From PLanc-01 sp034678485 (GTDB taxonomy: Bacteria; Planctomycetota; Phycisphaerae; Sedimentisphaerales; Anaerobacaceae): 64,000 bases of DNA. The translations under genes were made by a program, and so were the position numbers. The stretch is from NCBI GenBank assembly GCA_034678485.1, contig JAXDBU010000088.1, forward strand, positions 1 through 64,000, read 5' to 3'. Below, piece by piece: positions 25,567 through 33,563 of the stretch. Positions within the stretch are counted from its first letter, which is position 1. Each line of letters begins with the position of its first letter. Below the pieces are notes generated by a model. That model saw only the letters and a program-made list of their open reading frames with translations, was not told where the DNA came from and did no database searches.

Positions 25567-27693
25567 GCCGAGGAAGGTGCTTGCCGTCTGCATCTGGGCG
25601 GTCGTCTTGCCCTCGCCGGCGGCACTCCCAGCCTGGCCCGAGGTCTCGGTGTCCCAGAAGCTCGCGGTCGCGGCGCCCGAGCAGATGCCCACGAGGCCAC
25701 CGGCATCCTGGCTGCTTCCGGTGACGACGCCCGTGCTGCAACTGGTGACGAGGGTGCCCGCATGGTAGCCCACAAGGCCTCCGATGGCGGCATGTCCGGA
25801 GACCGGACTACGGCTGTAACAGTTGGCGATGTCGCCGTAATTGCCGCCCACGAGACCTCCAAGGTAGTCGACGCCATGAACAGCGCCGCAGCTGCGACTG
25901 GCGGCGATACTGCCGGAGTTGTACCCCGCCAGACCGCCGATATGGCCTCTGAACCCGCTGGCCGTCGCGGCACTGCTACTCGTGTTGATGCTCCCGTGGT
26001 AGTTGGCGCCCACGAGGCCGCCGACGCTCGCAACGCCATCGACGGTGCCACCGGCGCAACTCGCCGTGATCCTGCCGCGACGGTTGTGGCCCACGAGACC
26101 GCCGGCATCGCATGACCCGCTGATCACAGCGGTCGCATGGCTGGCCTTGATCTCGCCGTCGTTCTCCCCAACGAGACCGCCGACGTACGAGATCGCGGTG
26201 AAAGTCCCCGAACAGTAGCTCGCATCAATCCTGCCGGCGTGGCAGCCCACGAGGCCGCCGACATAGTTGGCAGTTCCATTGACGACCACCGCTTCCAGGC
26301 CGAGATTGGAGATCACAGCGTCAGGCGTGGACTGCCCGAAGAAACCCAGGTAGCCGTTGCCCTCGATGTGAAGATTGCTGACGACGTAGCCATTGCCTTC
26401 GAAGGTCCCTTCGAACCAGGGAATCACCGCCATGGACCATGTGATACCCGCCAAGTCCACGGACGCTGCAAGACGATAGTGCGCCGCAGGATCGACCCAC
26501 ACAACCCCCAGGTCATTCGCATCACGAATCAGATAGGGTTCCTCCGCAGTGCCTTCCCCCTCCGGCATCGCCGGACTGACACCGGCCTGGCAGCACAACG
26601 TGGGATACTCACCTGCCGAGATCTGCCAGTAGTTGCACGTGCCATTGGCGGTCTCGTCGACGAAATCCCATCCCGCGGCCAGGAAGGTCGAGACGTTCTG
26701 CATTTGGACCGTCGGGACGCCCGTGCCGGCGTCGCTGGCAGGTTGTCCGGAGGTCTCGATATCCCAGAAACAGCCGATGACGCCTCCCGGCGAGCCCGTC
26801 TCATCGACGTTCGAGCCGACCAGTCCGCCAAAGGTCGATTCGCCGTTGACGGCGCCGGTGCTGTAGCACTGCGTCACACAGCCGATCCAATTCTGCCCGA
26901 CTAAACCGCCGACGTCCATCCTCCCGGTGACTTCGCCGAGACTGTAGCAACAGCTCACGACAGCGACGCGGTCCCGCCCCACCAGCCCTCCGATGTACCT
27001 GTGCCCGCTCACGGCGCCGGTGCTGTAGCTCACAGCGACACTTCCGGCGTCATGGTAGCCCACCAGCCCCCCGACGGAGTCGCCTGCGGCGGCTATCGCG
27101 GCGTTGTTGCAGCAGAGGACCACCCGGCCTCCATCATTGTGTCCCACCAGACCGCCGACAAGGCTGTTGCCAGCGACCACACCGGTGCTGTGGCAACGGG
27201 TCACAACCCCGAGGTTGGCCCCCGTCAGGGCGCCGATGGAGTCGCCCGTGCCCAGGATCTTGGCATTCGTCATGCCCACATTCTGGACGGCGCCGGAGAT
27301 CTGGCCGAAGAGCCCAAGGCAACTCCCCCCCTGGATTGTGAGATTCGAGATCGTGTGGTCATTGCCGTCGAAGACACCGGAGAAGGCAGTCCCGTGGAAG
27401 TCAGTGATCGGATCGATCCCATCTGCGGTCGAAGCGATGACTGCCCGGTCAAAGACCTTGCCGCCCGGCAGGTTCGGGTCCAGGTCGATCTCGGCAATCA
27501 GGACAAAGTGCTTGTCCAGCAGGTTGGGGTCCGAGCCAATGGAGCAGAGTTGCTCGGCGGTCGCGATCTGGTAGGGATCGTCGGCCGTGCCCGTCCCACC
27601 GGCGAACTCGGCCGCCGCCAGCACGCCGGTCAGCAGAAACAAGGGAAGAACACCGACAACGCACTTCGTCCGCACGCTCGGTTGGGCAATCAT
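25477..27693 (-). CDS. GLUG-repeat secreted protein (copy 2)
   Basis: 738 residues. ATG at 27693 is chosen over a codon at 27726 because TAGGAGA precedes it, exactly as in the paralogues, and the signal peptide begins there. The layout is as in copy 1: signal peptide, D-D-P-Y-Q-I-A-T-A-E-Q-L module, a first GLUG block, a second P-Y-L-I-R-D-A-N-D-L module near residue 390, a second GLUG block, and a tail T-W-S-I-C-E-G-R-D-Y-P-R-L-Q-W-E identical to that of copy 3. The signal-peptide region is almost identical to copy 1, while the repeats differ, as expected for a duplicated gene whose repeats diverge or recombine. Export to the surface is likely; the ligand is unknown. Confidence 0.88.
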   Translation of the reverse strand: MIAQPSVRTKCVVGVLPLFLLTGVLAAAEFAGGTGTADDPYQIATAEQLCSIGSDPNLLDKHFVLIAEIDLDPNLPGGKVFDRAVIASTADGIDPITDFHGTAFSGVFDGNDHTISNLTIQGGSCLGLFGQISGAVQNVGMTNAKILGTGDSIGALTGANLGVVTRCHSTGVVAGNSLVGGLVGHNDGGRVVLCCNNAAIAAAGDSVGGLVGYHDAGSVAVSYSTGAVSGHRYIGGLVGRDRVAVVSCCYSLGEVTGRMDVGGLVGQNWIGCVTQCYSTGAVNGESTFGGLVGSNVDETGSPGGVIGCFWDIETSGQPASDAGTGVPTVQMQNVSTFLAAGWDFVDETANGTCNYWQISAGEYPTLCCQAGVSPAMPEGEGTAEEPYLIRDANDLGVVWVDPAAHYRLAASVDLAGITWSMAVIPWFEGTFEGNGYVVSNLHIEGNGYLGFFGQSTPDAVISNLGLEAVVVNGTANYVGGLVGCHAGRIDASYCSGTFTAISYVGGLVGENDGEIKASHATAVISGSCDAGGLVGHNRRGRITASCAGGTVDGVASVGGLVGANYHGSINTSSSAATASGFRGHIGGLAGYNSGSIAASRSCGAVHGVDYLGGLVGGNYGDIANCYSRSPVSGHAAIGGLVGYHAGTLVTSCSTGVVTGSSQDAGGLVGICSGAATASFWDTETSGQAGSAAGEGKTTAQMQTASTFLGAGWDFASTWSICEGRDYPRLQWEGIDCNE

Positions 27694-27818
27694 GGTTATC
27701 TCTCCTATACGAACCCAGGTTAACACAATTACTCGTTGCAGTCAATTCCTTCCCACTGCAGGCGAGGGTAGTCCCTGCCCTCGCAGATCGACCATGTGCT
27801 CGCGAAATCCCAACCGGC
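27691..27818. repeat. 128-bp direct repeat, unit B
   Basis: Second unit of the repeat at 25439-25566 (four mismatches). It covers the end of GLUG copy 3, the short gap and the start of copy 2. Confidence 0.85.
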
Positions 27819-29951
27819 GTCAAGAAATGTACCGGCCCTCTGCAGCTCGGCGGTCGTCCTGCCTGTGCCGCCGGAACTTGCGCCCTGTCCGGAGGTCTCC
27901 GTGTCCCAGAAGCTATCCGCCACGGCGCTCTGCCATTGACTGCCCATGAGGCCGCCAGTATCCGAATGCCCGGTGACCACTCCCGTGCAGTAGCTGTCGG
28001 TGACGCTGCCATTCTCCATGATGCCGACGAGACCGCCGACGTAACTGTCCCCGCCGACTCTGCTGTGGCTGTAGCCTGCGTCCATATCTCCGCCACTGAC
28101 GAAGCCGGCAAGGCCACCGACAGCCGACTGTCCCGCAACCGCACCGCTGCTGTAGCTGGCAGTGATACGACCTGAATGAAATCCCACAAGGCCACCGACA
28201 TCGGTATTTGCGTTGACCGCAGCGGTGCTGTAGCTGTCGCGGATGTCTCCCTCGCGGTCACACCGGCCCACAAGGCCGCCGGCGCCACCATGACCTGTGA
28301 CACCGCCGGCGCTGTGGCTCGTGGCCACACTGCCGAAGTTGGTGCCCACGAGGCCGCCCACTTCGTATCCATCGGCATCAACGGTGCCGCTGGCCTGACT
28401 GGCGGTGATGCTGCCCTCGTTGCTGCCCGCGAGCCCTCCCACATGCCATGCGCCGGCAATCGTGCCCGTGCTGGAACTTGAGGCAATGCCACCCCGATTG
28501 TAGCCTGCAAGGGCGCCTGCGTGGTTGCCGGAGCCGTGGATATCCACCGTACCCAGGCCGAGGTTGAAGATGGCCGCCTCGGGGCCGGACTCTCCAAAGA
28601 GGCCCAGATAGCTGTTGCCCTCGATGTGGAGATTGCCAATGACGTGACCGTTGCCGTCGAAGCCTCCCGCAAACCAGGGGACCACGGCTACTGACCACGT
28701 AATCCCGGACAAGTCGATGGAGCTCTCCAGGCGATAGTGCGCCTGCGGCTCGAACCACACGGCGCCCAGGTCGTTCGCGTCGCGAATCAGATAGGGTTCC
28801 TCCGCCGTGCCCGATCCGTCCGGCATCACGGGCGTCACTCCATCGTGCCAGCACAACTGAGGGTACTCGCCAGCGGGCATCCACCAGTAACCACAGGCGC
28901 CGTTGCGAACCTCATCGACGAAATCCCACCCGGCCACCAGGAAGGTCTCGATATCGTGCATCTGAGCGGTCGTTGTGCCCGTGCCGGCCCCGCTCGTGGG
29001 CTGCCCCGAACTCTCGGTATCCCAGAAACAGCCGTCGACAACTCCTCGCGTCCGTCCCGCGCTGGAATTCCTGCCGATCAGCCCGCCGCCATCGGATTCG
29101 CTCGTGACCAGACCGGTGCTGTAGCACTGAATCACGGAGCCGCTCTGATGATTGAATCCGATCAACCCTGCTACGTACTTGGAATCCATGACAGCGCCGG
29201 TGGCATAGCAGTGAACCACATTGCCTTCCTCGTTGGTCCCCACCGCTCCCCCAATATAGCGCAGCCCGCATACAGAACCGGTGCTGCAACTCAGGAGAAT
29301 GCGGCCCGCCGCGTTCAGGCCGGCCAGTCCGCCGGCAGATTCCCCCAGGGCGGTGATCTGGACATCGCTCCGGCAGCGGATCATCCGACCCGTCATGACT
29401 CCTCCAATCACTCCGCCCACGCGGCTCCCGCCGCCGACGATGCCGGAACAGCGGCATTCCGTCACAGTGCCTGAGCTATACCCAACCAGAGCGCCGACGT
29501 TGTCGCCCGAGCCCGAGATTCGCGCATCCACTATGCCCAGGTTCCTGATCGTGCCCGAGCTTCGGCCGAAAAGCCCGAGGTAACTCCCCCCCTGCATCGT
29601 GAGATTCCGGACGACGTGCCCGCTGCCGTCAAAGACGCCGGAGAACGGGGCATTCTGAAGATATTGCGGATCGGTCTCGTCGGGCCTCGGAGCGATGACC
29701 GCTTCTGCAAAGACCTTGCCGCCGGGCAGGTTTGGGTCCAGGTCGATGTCGTCGACCAGGAGAAAGTGCTTGTCCAGCAGGTTTGGGTCCGAGCCGATGG
29801 AGATGAGCTGCTCGGCGGTCGCGATCTGGTACGGATCGTTCGGCTCACCCGTGCCGCCGGCGAACTGGGCCGCCGGCAGCACGTTGCCCAGCAGAGAAAA
29901 AGTGAATAAGCAAACAGCACATCGCATTCGCGCGCCCATTTGTGTCGTCAT
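27729..29951 (-). CDS. GLUG-repeat secreted protein (copy 3)
   Basis: 740 residues and the first gene of the array in transcription order. The signal peptide (C-L-F-T-F-S-L-L-G-N-V-L-P-A-A) and the TAGGAGA ribosome site resemble the other two copies but are more diverged. It has the same two-block GLUG architecture with a central P-Y-L-I-R-D-A-N-D-L module near residue 395 and the D-Y-P-R-L-Q-W-E-G-I-D-C-N-E tail also found on copy 2. The gaps to copies 2 and 1 are only about 35 bases each, so the three are probably one operon, read from the region shared with the divergent sigma-factor gene. Confidence 0.88.
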   Translation of the reverse strand: MTTQMGARMRCAVCLFTFSLLGNVLPAAQFAGGTGEPNDPYQIATAEQLISIGSDPNLLDKHFLLVDDIDLDPNLPGGKVFAEAVIAPRPDETDPQYLQNAPFSGVFDGSGHVVRNLTMQGGSYLGLFGRSSGTIRNLGIVDARISGSGDNVGALVGYSSGTVTECRCSGIVGGGSRVGGVIGGVMTGRMIRCRSDVQITALGESAGGLAGLNAAGRILLSCSTGSVCGLRYIGGAVGTNEEGNVVHCYATGAVMDSKYVAGLIGFNHQSGSVIQCYSTGLVTSESDGGGLIGRNSSAGRTRGVVDGCFWDTESSGQPTSGAGTGTTTAQMHDIETFLVAGWDFVDEVRNGACGYWWMPAGEYPQLCWHDGVTPVMPDGSGTAEEPYLIRDANDLGAVWFEPQAHYRLESSIDLSGITWSVAVVPWFAGGFDGNGHVIGNLHIEGNSYLGLFGESGPEAAIFNLGLGTVDIHGSGNHAGALAGYNRGGIASSSSTGTIAGAWHVGGLAGSNEGSITASQASGTVDADGYEVGGLVGTNFGSVATSHSAGGVTGHGGAGGLVGRCDREGDIRDSYSTAAVNANTDVGGLVGFHSGRITASYSSGAVAGQSAVGGLAGFVSGGDMDAGYSHSRVGGDSYVGGLVGIMENGSVTDSYCTGVVTGHSDTGGLMGSQWQSAVADSFWDTETSGQGASSGGTGRTTAELQRAGTFLDAGWDFASTWSICEGRDYPRLQWEGIDCNE

Positions 29952-30072
29952 GATCGTTTCTCCTATACGTGAAGTCGATGAATGTCCCCATACGTTGTGC
30001 CGACTTGCCTCTGGATCGCTCTTGGGCTGGCCATTCCGCGCGTCTGTAAAATATGTCCGGGTCAGGCTGGCG

Positions 30073-30128
30073 ACGTTACGTTCTTTTTGCGCATTTTTTT
30101 AGAAAATCGCTTCCTCAAAGTGTAACGT
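30073..30128. promoter_or_regulatory. Spaced inverted repeat between GLUG operon and sigma factor
   Basis: ACGTTAC (30073-30079) and GTAACGT (30122-30128) are perfect inverted copies separated by 42 bases of AT-richer DNA, in the 216-base divergent region. A shared operator for both transcription units is possible. No clear -10/-35 pair was found for either. Confidence 0.3.
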
Positions 30129-30167
30129 TGACCAGGGAACTTGGACTCAATGTGGTGAGTTGACAAC

Positions 30168-31004
30168 ATGGATATGGAAAACGGCTTCGTTCAGTTGGTC
30201 CGCCAAGCGCAGCTTGGAGATCGCATCAGCCTGGACCGCCTCGCGGAGGGGGCGAGACAGCGTCTGTACGCGTACATCTATCGGCTGACGCTCAACCACG
30301 ACCTGGCCCAGGACCTTTTGCAGGAAACCCTGCTGAAGATGGTCGAGAGCATCAAGGAATTGGAGCATCCGGAGCGATTCTGGAATTGGCTGTTCCGCAC
30401 GGCACTGGGCAACGTCCAGCATTACTATCGGGACCTCGCGAGGGAACAGGAAGTCGAGTTCTCCTCGGCCAGCCACAAACGCCTGTCCCAGTACCTCGGT
30501 GAGGACCACGAGGACGGGCTCAACCGCGCCATGCGCAAAGAACTCTCCGAGACGATCGTCGATGCGATGGCGCGGTTGCGGCTGACCTACCGCAACGTCC
30601 TGATGCTGCGGTGCTTCGAGCAGATGTCGTTCGCGGAAATCGGCGAAACCATGGGCTGCAAGGAGCTGCGGGCGCGGGTGCTGTTCTTCAGGGCCCGGCA
30701 CTCGCTGAGCCGGCAGTTGTCGCGGCGGGGGCTCGGCAAAGGGCTGCTGGTAACGGCCCTGGGGATCTTTGGGCTGTTGACCGCCCCCGCCGACAGTGCC
30801 CCGGCAGGCACCGTCACCGCGGCGTCCCTGAACGTCGGTCTCGTTGCCACCCTCGTCGGCCACGCAGGGACCCCTTCAGGCATCGCGGTGGTCGTAACCT
30901 TCGCTGGGTTCAGTCTCACGTTGACGATGGAGCACTTCCTCGCCTTCTCATTCCTTTTCGCTCTGGCGGTAGTGACGGTGATCGTCGGCTTCCTCTGGAA
31001 CTGA
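30168..31004 (+). CDS. ECF-type sigma factor with hydrophobic C-terminal extension
   Basis: 278 residues. Residues 1-190 are a sigma-70 region 2/region 4 pair: L-Y-A-Y-I-Y-R-L-T-L-N-H-D-L-A-Q-D-L and F-W-N-W-L-F-R-T-A region 2 segments, and R-N-V-L-M-L-R-C-F-E-Q-M-S-F-A-E-I-G region 4 near 145-162. After an Arg-rich stretch, residues ~195-278 add about three hydrophobic segments, the last two strongly membrane-like (I-A-V-V-V-T-F-A-G-F and F-L-F-A-L-A-V-V-T-V-I-V-G-F-L). Such tethering could hold the factor at the membrane and replace a separate anti-sigma factor, none being adjacent. Release by proteolysis is speculative. Its stop is 4 bases from that of the convergent SGNH gene. Confidence 0.85.
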   Translation: MDMENGFVQLVRQAQLGDRISLDRLAEGARQRLYAYIYRLTLNHDLAQDLLQETLLKMVESIKELEHPERFWNWLFRTALGNVQHYYRDLAREQEVEFSSASHKRLSQYLGEDHEDGLNRAMRKELSETIVDAMARLRLTYRNVLMLRCFEQMSFAEIGETMGCKELRARVLFFRARHSLSRQLSRRGLGKGLLVTALGIFGLLTAPADSAPAGTVTAASLNVGLVATLVGHAGTPSGIAVVVTFAGFSLTLTMEHFLAFSFLFALAVVTVIVGFLWN

Positions 31005-31008
31005 CCCC

Positions 31009-32415
31009 TCAGGGCATGACGGCCCGGTCGTAGATGCGGATGTCGTCGATCAGGCCGGACCAGAAGCTGCCGGGCTCGAGGTCCTTGCCGGCGCCGATGT
31101 GGAAGCCGGCGACCGAAGACTTCAGGGCGCTGAGCTTTCGCGCGCTGTCGGCCGCGACTTCGTGACCATCCACATAGAGATGGCGATAGGAACCGTCCCA
31201 GACGAGCCGGACAAGGTGCCAATCGCCATCGACAACGACGGCATCCGAGACCAGTGGAGCCGGGTTTCGACTGATGTCGACCAGATTCGTCCGTAGAGCG
31301 CCGGTCCCGGCGTCGGTGCCAAGCCAGACCTCTCCCGGTCCGGGCTGATTGGATTGCGAGAGGATCACCTGGCCGGGCTGCCCACCCTGGACCCAGGCAA
31401 ACACGGTGAACGGACCGTCGACGGGGTTCAGTACGTTGTCCGTGCGGACGTAGTCATCGACGCCGTCCAACTCGACGGCGCCGCCCATCCTGCCGTCGGC
31501 GGGTCGCCACAACGGGAAACCATGCACCGTGCCGGTGAATTGCCCGAGCGCGTCGGAGGCCAGATCGCCTTCGGTCTCGTCGAACTTCCAGCGGGCGACC
31601 ATCCGGGGATACACCATCCAATAGGCGGCCAGCCCGGCGAGGTCGGAATAGCCGATGATCCCGTCGCCGGTGGGCGGCGGGTCAACGTCCAGCGACACGT
31701 CCTCCGCTCGCCAGCTATTCGCCAACGCGGCGAAATCTCGCAGGTTCACGACGCCGTCGCAGTTGTAATCGGGAAGGAACAGCACCCCCCACAGAAACGG
31801 AGCGACTGTCTCGGCGATGATCCCGGCCCCTTCGGAGTTCGGGTGGATGGAATCCGAGAACAGGCTGCCATAGGGCAATAGCGCCGTGTACAAGTCGATC
31901 ACAGGCACACCCTTCTCCTGCGAGATCCGGTCGATCAGCGGCAGGATCTCATCGCGAATCACGTCGGGTCGAATCGCAAAACTCTCCGCGAACGCCGGCA
32001 CCGGCTTGCAGATCCAAACCGTCGGTTGGCTCGGCAGCGAGCGGAATACATCGATCATGTTGCTGTAGTCGGTGACGAAGTCGTCCTTGTACTGCCAGTT
32101 CTGCGGCTTGGAGTCGTTCGTTCCGAGCATGATGACCACCACATCCGGGTTGCAGGTCCGAGCTTGCGTGTAGGCACTCTGCCCGATGTAGGGCAAGTCC
32201 CCCCGGTGCAGGAGGGTCGCGCCGCTGACGCCGAAATTGCGGACTTCCCAGGCATGGTCGTACTGTTGCAGAATACCCTGCAACTGGGCCGGATAGCTGA
32301 CGATGCCCCCGCCGAAGGTGATGCTGTCCCCTACGCAGACGACGAGCTTCGCCTGAACCGTCGCAGCCCATCCCCACGCAGCGAGCACTGCAAAAACTGC
32401 TGTTCCAGCCTTCAT
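31009..32415 (-). CDS. Secreted SGNH/GDSL hydrolase with dockerin-like and LamG modules
   Basis: 468 residues with signal peptide (V-F-A-V-L-A-A-W-G-W-A-A-T-V-Q-A) and AGGAGC before the ATG. The SGNH hydrolase domain has block I V-G-D-S-I-T-F near residue 30 (Ser nucleophile), block III G-T-N-D near 100 and block V D-S-I-H-P near 190. A two-loop dockerin-like module (D-Y-N-C-D-G-V-V-N-L-R-D, then G-D-G-I-I-G-Y-S-D) spans ~218-268. A LamG/concanavalin-like domain (A-R-W-K-F-D-E-T-E-G-D, D-D-I-R-I-Y-D-R) closes it. It probably removes acyl groups from polysaccharide outside the cell. Whether the dockerin has a cohesin partner is unknown. Confidence 0.9.
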   Translation of the reverse strand: MKAGTAVFAVLAAWGWAATVQAKLVVCVGDSITFGGGIVSYPAQLQGILQQYDHAWEVRNFGVSGATLLHRGDLPYIGQSAYTQARTCNPDVVVIMLGTNDSKPQNWQYKDDFVTDYSNMIDVFRSLPSQPTVWICKPVPAFAESFAIRPDVIRDEILPLIDRISQEKGVPVIDLYTALLPYGSLFSDSIHPNSEGAGIIAETVAPFLWGVLFLPDYNCDGVVNLRDFAALANSWRAEDVSLDVDPPPTGDGIIGYSDLAGLAAYWMVYPRMVARWKFDETEGDLASDALGQFTGTVHGFPLWRPADGRMGGAVELDGVDDYVRTDNVLNPVDGPFTVFAWVQGGQPGQVILSQSNQPGPGEVWLGTDAGTGALRTNLVDISRNPAPLVSDAVVVDGDWHLVRLVWDGSYRHLYVDGHEVAADSARKLSALKSSVAGFHIGAGKDLEPGSFWSGLIDDIRIYDRAVMP

Positions 32416-32454
32416 GTGTTCGCTCCTATCAGGAATGCCCGATGCCGTCTTGCG

Positions 32455-33501
32455 TTATGTGACAGGGACTGACGCATCCGATGGGGACATCGGCTGTACC
32501 GCCCGGCGCCCGCCGGAATCGGCGACGGTCGCCGCCAAGGCCGCTGCCTCCTGGGCAGCTTTGCGTTCCTCCTTCGGCCGAGTCTTCCACCGACGATGCA
32601 GCCACCAGTACTGCGTCGGGTCCTCGCGGACAAAGGCCTCGATCGCCTTGGTGTACTCGGCGGAGACCCACGTGAGCGGATCGTCCTTGTCGGCCCATTC
32701 GTGTGGAAGGATGATCCGCGTGCTGGCCATCTCGAAGAAGAAGCGGTTCCCGACCCGCCGGCTGCACCCCACCACGATGGGCAGGTTGTACGTAATCGCC
32801 AGCAAGCCGATGCTCTTGTAGGTGCTGGCCTTTCTTCCGAAGAAATCGACGAAGACGCCCTTGCGTCCGGCGTCCTGGTCGGCGATGAAGCCCAGCGTGC
32901 TGCCCTGCTGAATCAGCGAGGGCATCATCTCGGAGGCCCCTTTCTTGTCGATGAGCTTCTGACCGCGTCGTTCCCGCACGCGGTAGAGGAATCGGTTGAG
33001 GTACTTGTTGTCGAGCGGGCGGGCTATGCTGACCGTGTCGAAGCCGAACAAGCCCATCATGTAGCCAATGATCTCGAAGTTGCCGTAGTGTGCGGTGACC
33101 ATGAGCAGGCCCTTCCGCTCGTGCATCATCCACTTCACCTGCTCGCTGCCCTTGCAGAACCATGAGTACTGTCGCCAGTTGTGCTTGCGGACAAGGCGGG
33201 GGGTAAACAGGATGTCGATCGTCAGCATGACGAGCTGCTCGAAGCTCCGCCTACCGGTCGCCTGAATCCAGTCCTCCGATTTCTCCGGGAAACTCGCCCG
33301 CAGGTTCTCCAGGGCTCGTTCCCGTCCCCGACGATAGTGTTTCCAGAGCAGATCGCCCAGAAAGCACGCGAAGCGCAGATTCGTCTCCACATCGAAGAGA
33401 TAGAGGAAGATAACGAGAATCCTGACGGCCGCATACAGCAGCCAGTCGAGGACTGGATTGTGCCGTTTCTTCTTTTTTCGGGGCAGTTGATCACCGGCCA
33501 T
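32455..33501 (-). CDS. Lipid A acyltransferase (LpxL/HtrB family)
   Basis: 348 residues of the lysophospholipid/lipid A acyltransferase family, an inner-membrane enzyme adding secondary acyl chains to lipid A. After a basic N-terminus and one hydrophobic segment (L-L-Y-A-A-V-R-I-L-V-I-F-L-Y-L-F), the catalytic block is V-T-A-H-Y-G-N-F-E near residue 135, a match to the HxxxxE/D motif. G-F-I-A-D-Q-D-A-G near 203 is the second family block. The W-W-L-H-R-R-W-K-T-R segment near 310 is the usual C-terminal signature. LpxL and LpxM cannot be told apart here, so no symbol is given. It fits the LPS genes at the other end of the window. It has its own near-consensus promoter with almost no leader. 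Confidence 0.88.
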   Translation of the reverse strand: MAGDQLPRKKKKRHNPVLDWLLYAAVRILVIFLYLFDVETNLRFACFLGDLLWKHYRRGRERALENLRASFPEKSEDWIQATGRRSFEQLVMLTIDILFTPRLVRKHNWRQYSWFCKGSEQVKWMMHERKGLLMVTAHYGNFEIIGYMMGLFGFDTVSIARPLDNKYLNRFLYRVRERRGQKLIDKKGASEMMPSLIQQGSTLGFIADQDAGRKGVFVDFFGRKASTYKSIGLLAITYNLPIVVGCSRRVGNRFFFEMASTRIILPHEWADKDDPLTWVSAEYTKAIEAFVREDPTQYWWLHRRWKTRPKEERKAAQEAAALAATVADSGGRRAVQPMSPSDASVPVT

Positions 33502-33509
33502 AATCCTTT

Positions 33510-33537
33510 ATTATAGACGAATCCCGCCCGCAGTCAA
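33510..33537 (-). promoter_or_regulatory. Near-consensus sigma-70 promoter of the lipid A acyltransferase gene
   Basis: Minus-strand TTGACT (33532-33537), a 16-base spacer and perfect TATAAT (33510-33515). The expected +1 lies about 2 bases before the ATG at 33501, so the mRNA would be essentially leaderless. Confidence 0.7.
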
Positions 33538-33563
33538 GGCTGCGTTCGCCCTGCGACCGGGCA

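Noticed and set aside
23315..29951. Regular repeats that might suggest a CRISPR array
   Set aside because: The periodicity comes from codons of GLUG repeats; units vary, there are no constant repeats with unique spacers and no cas genes.
30129..30170. GGAAC-type ECF promoter just before the sigma-factor gene
   Set aside because: GGAAC at about 30137 would place its -10 almost at the start codon and no matching -10 motif is present.
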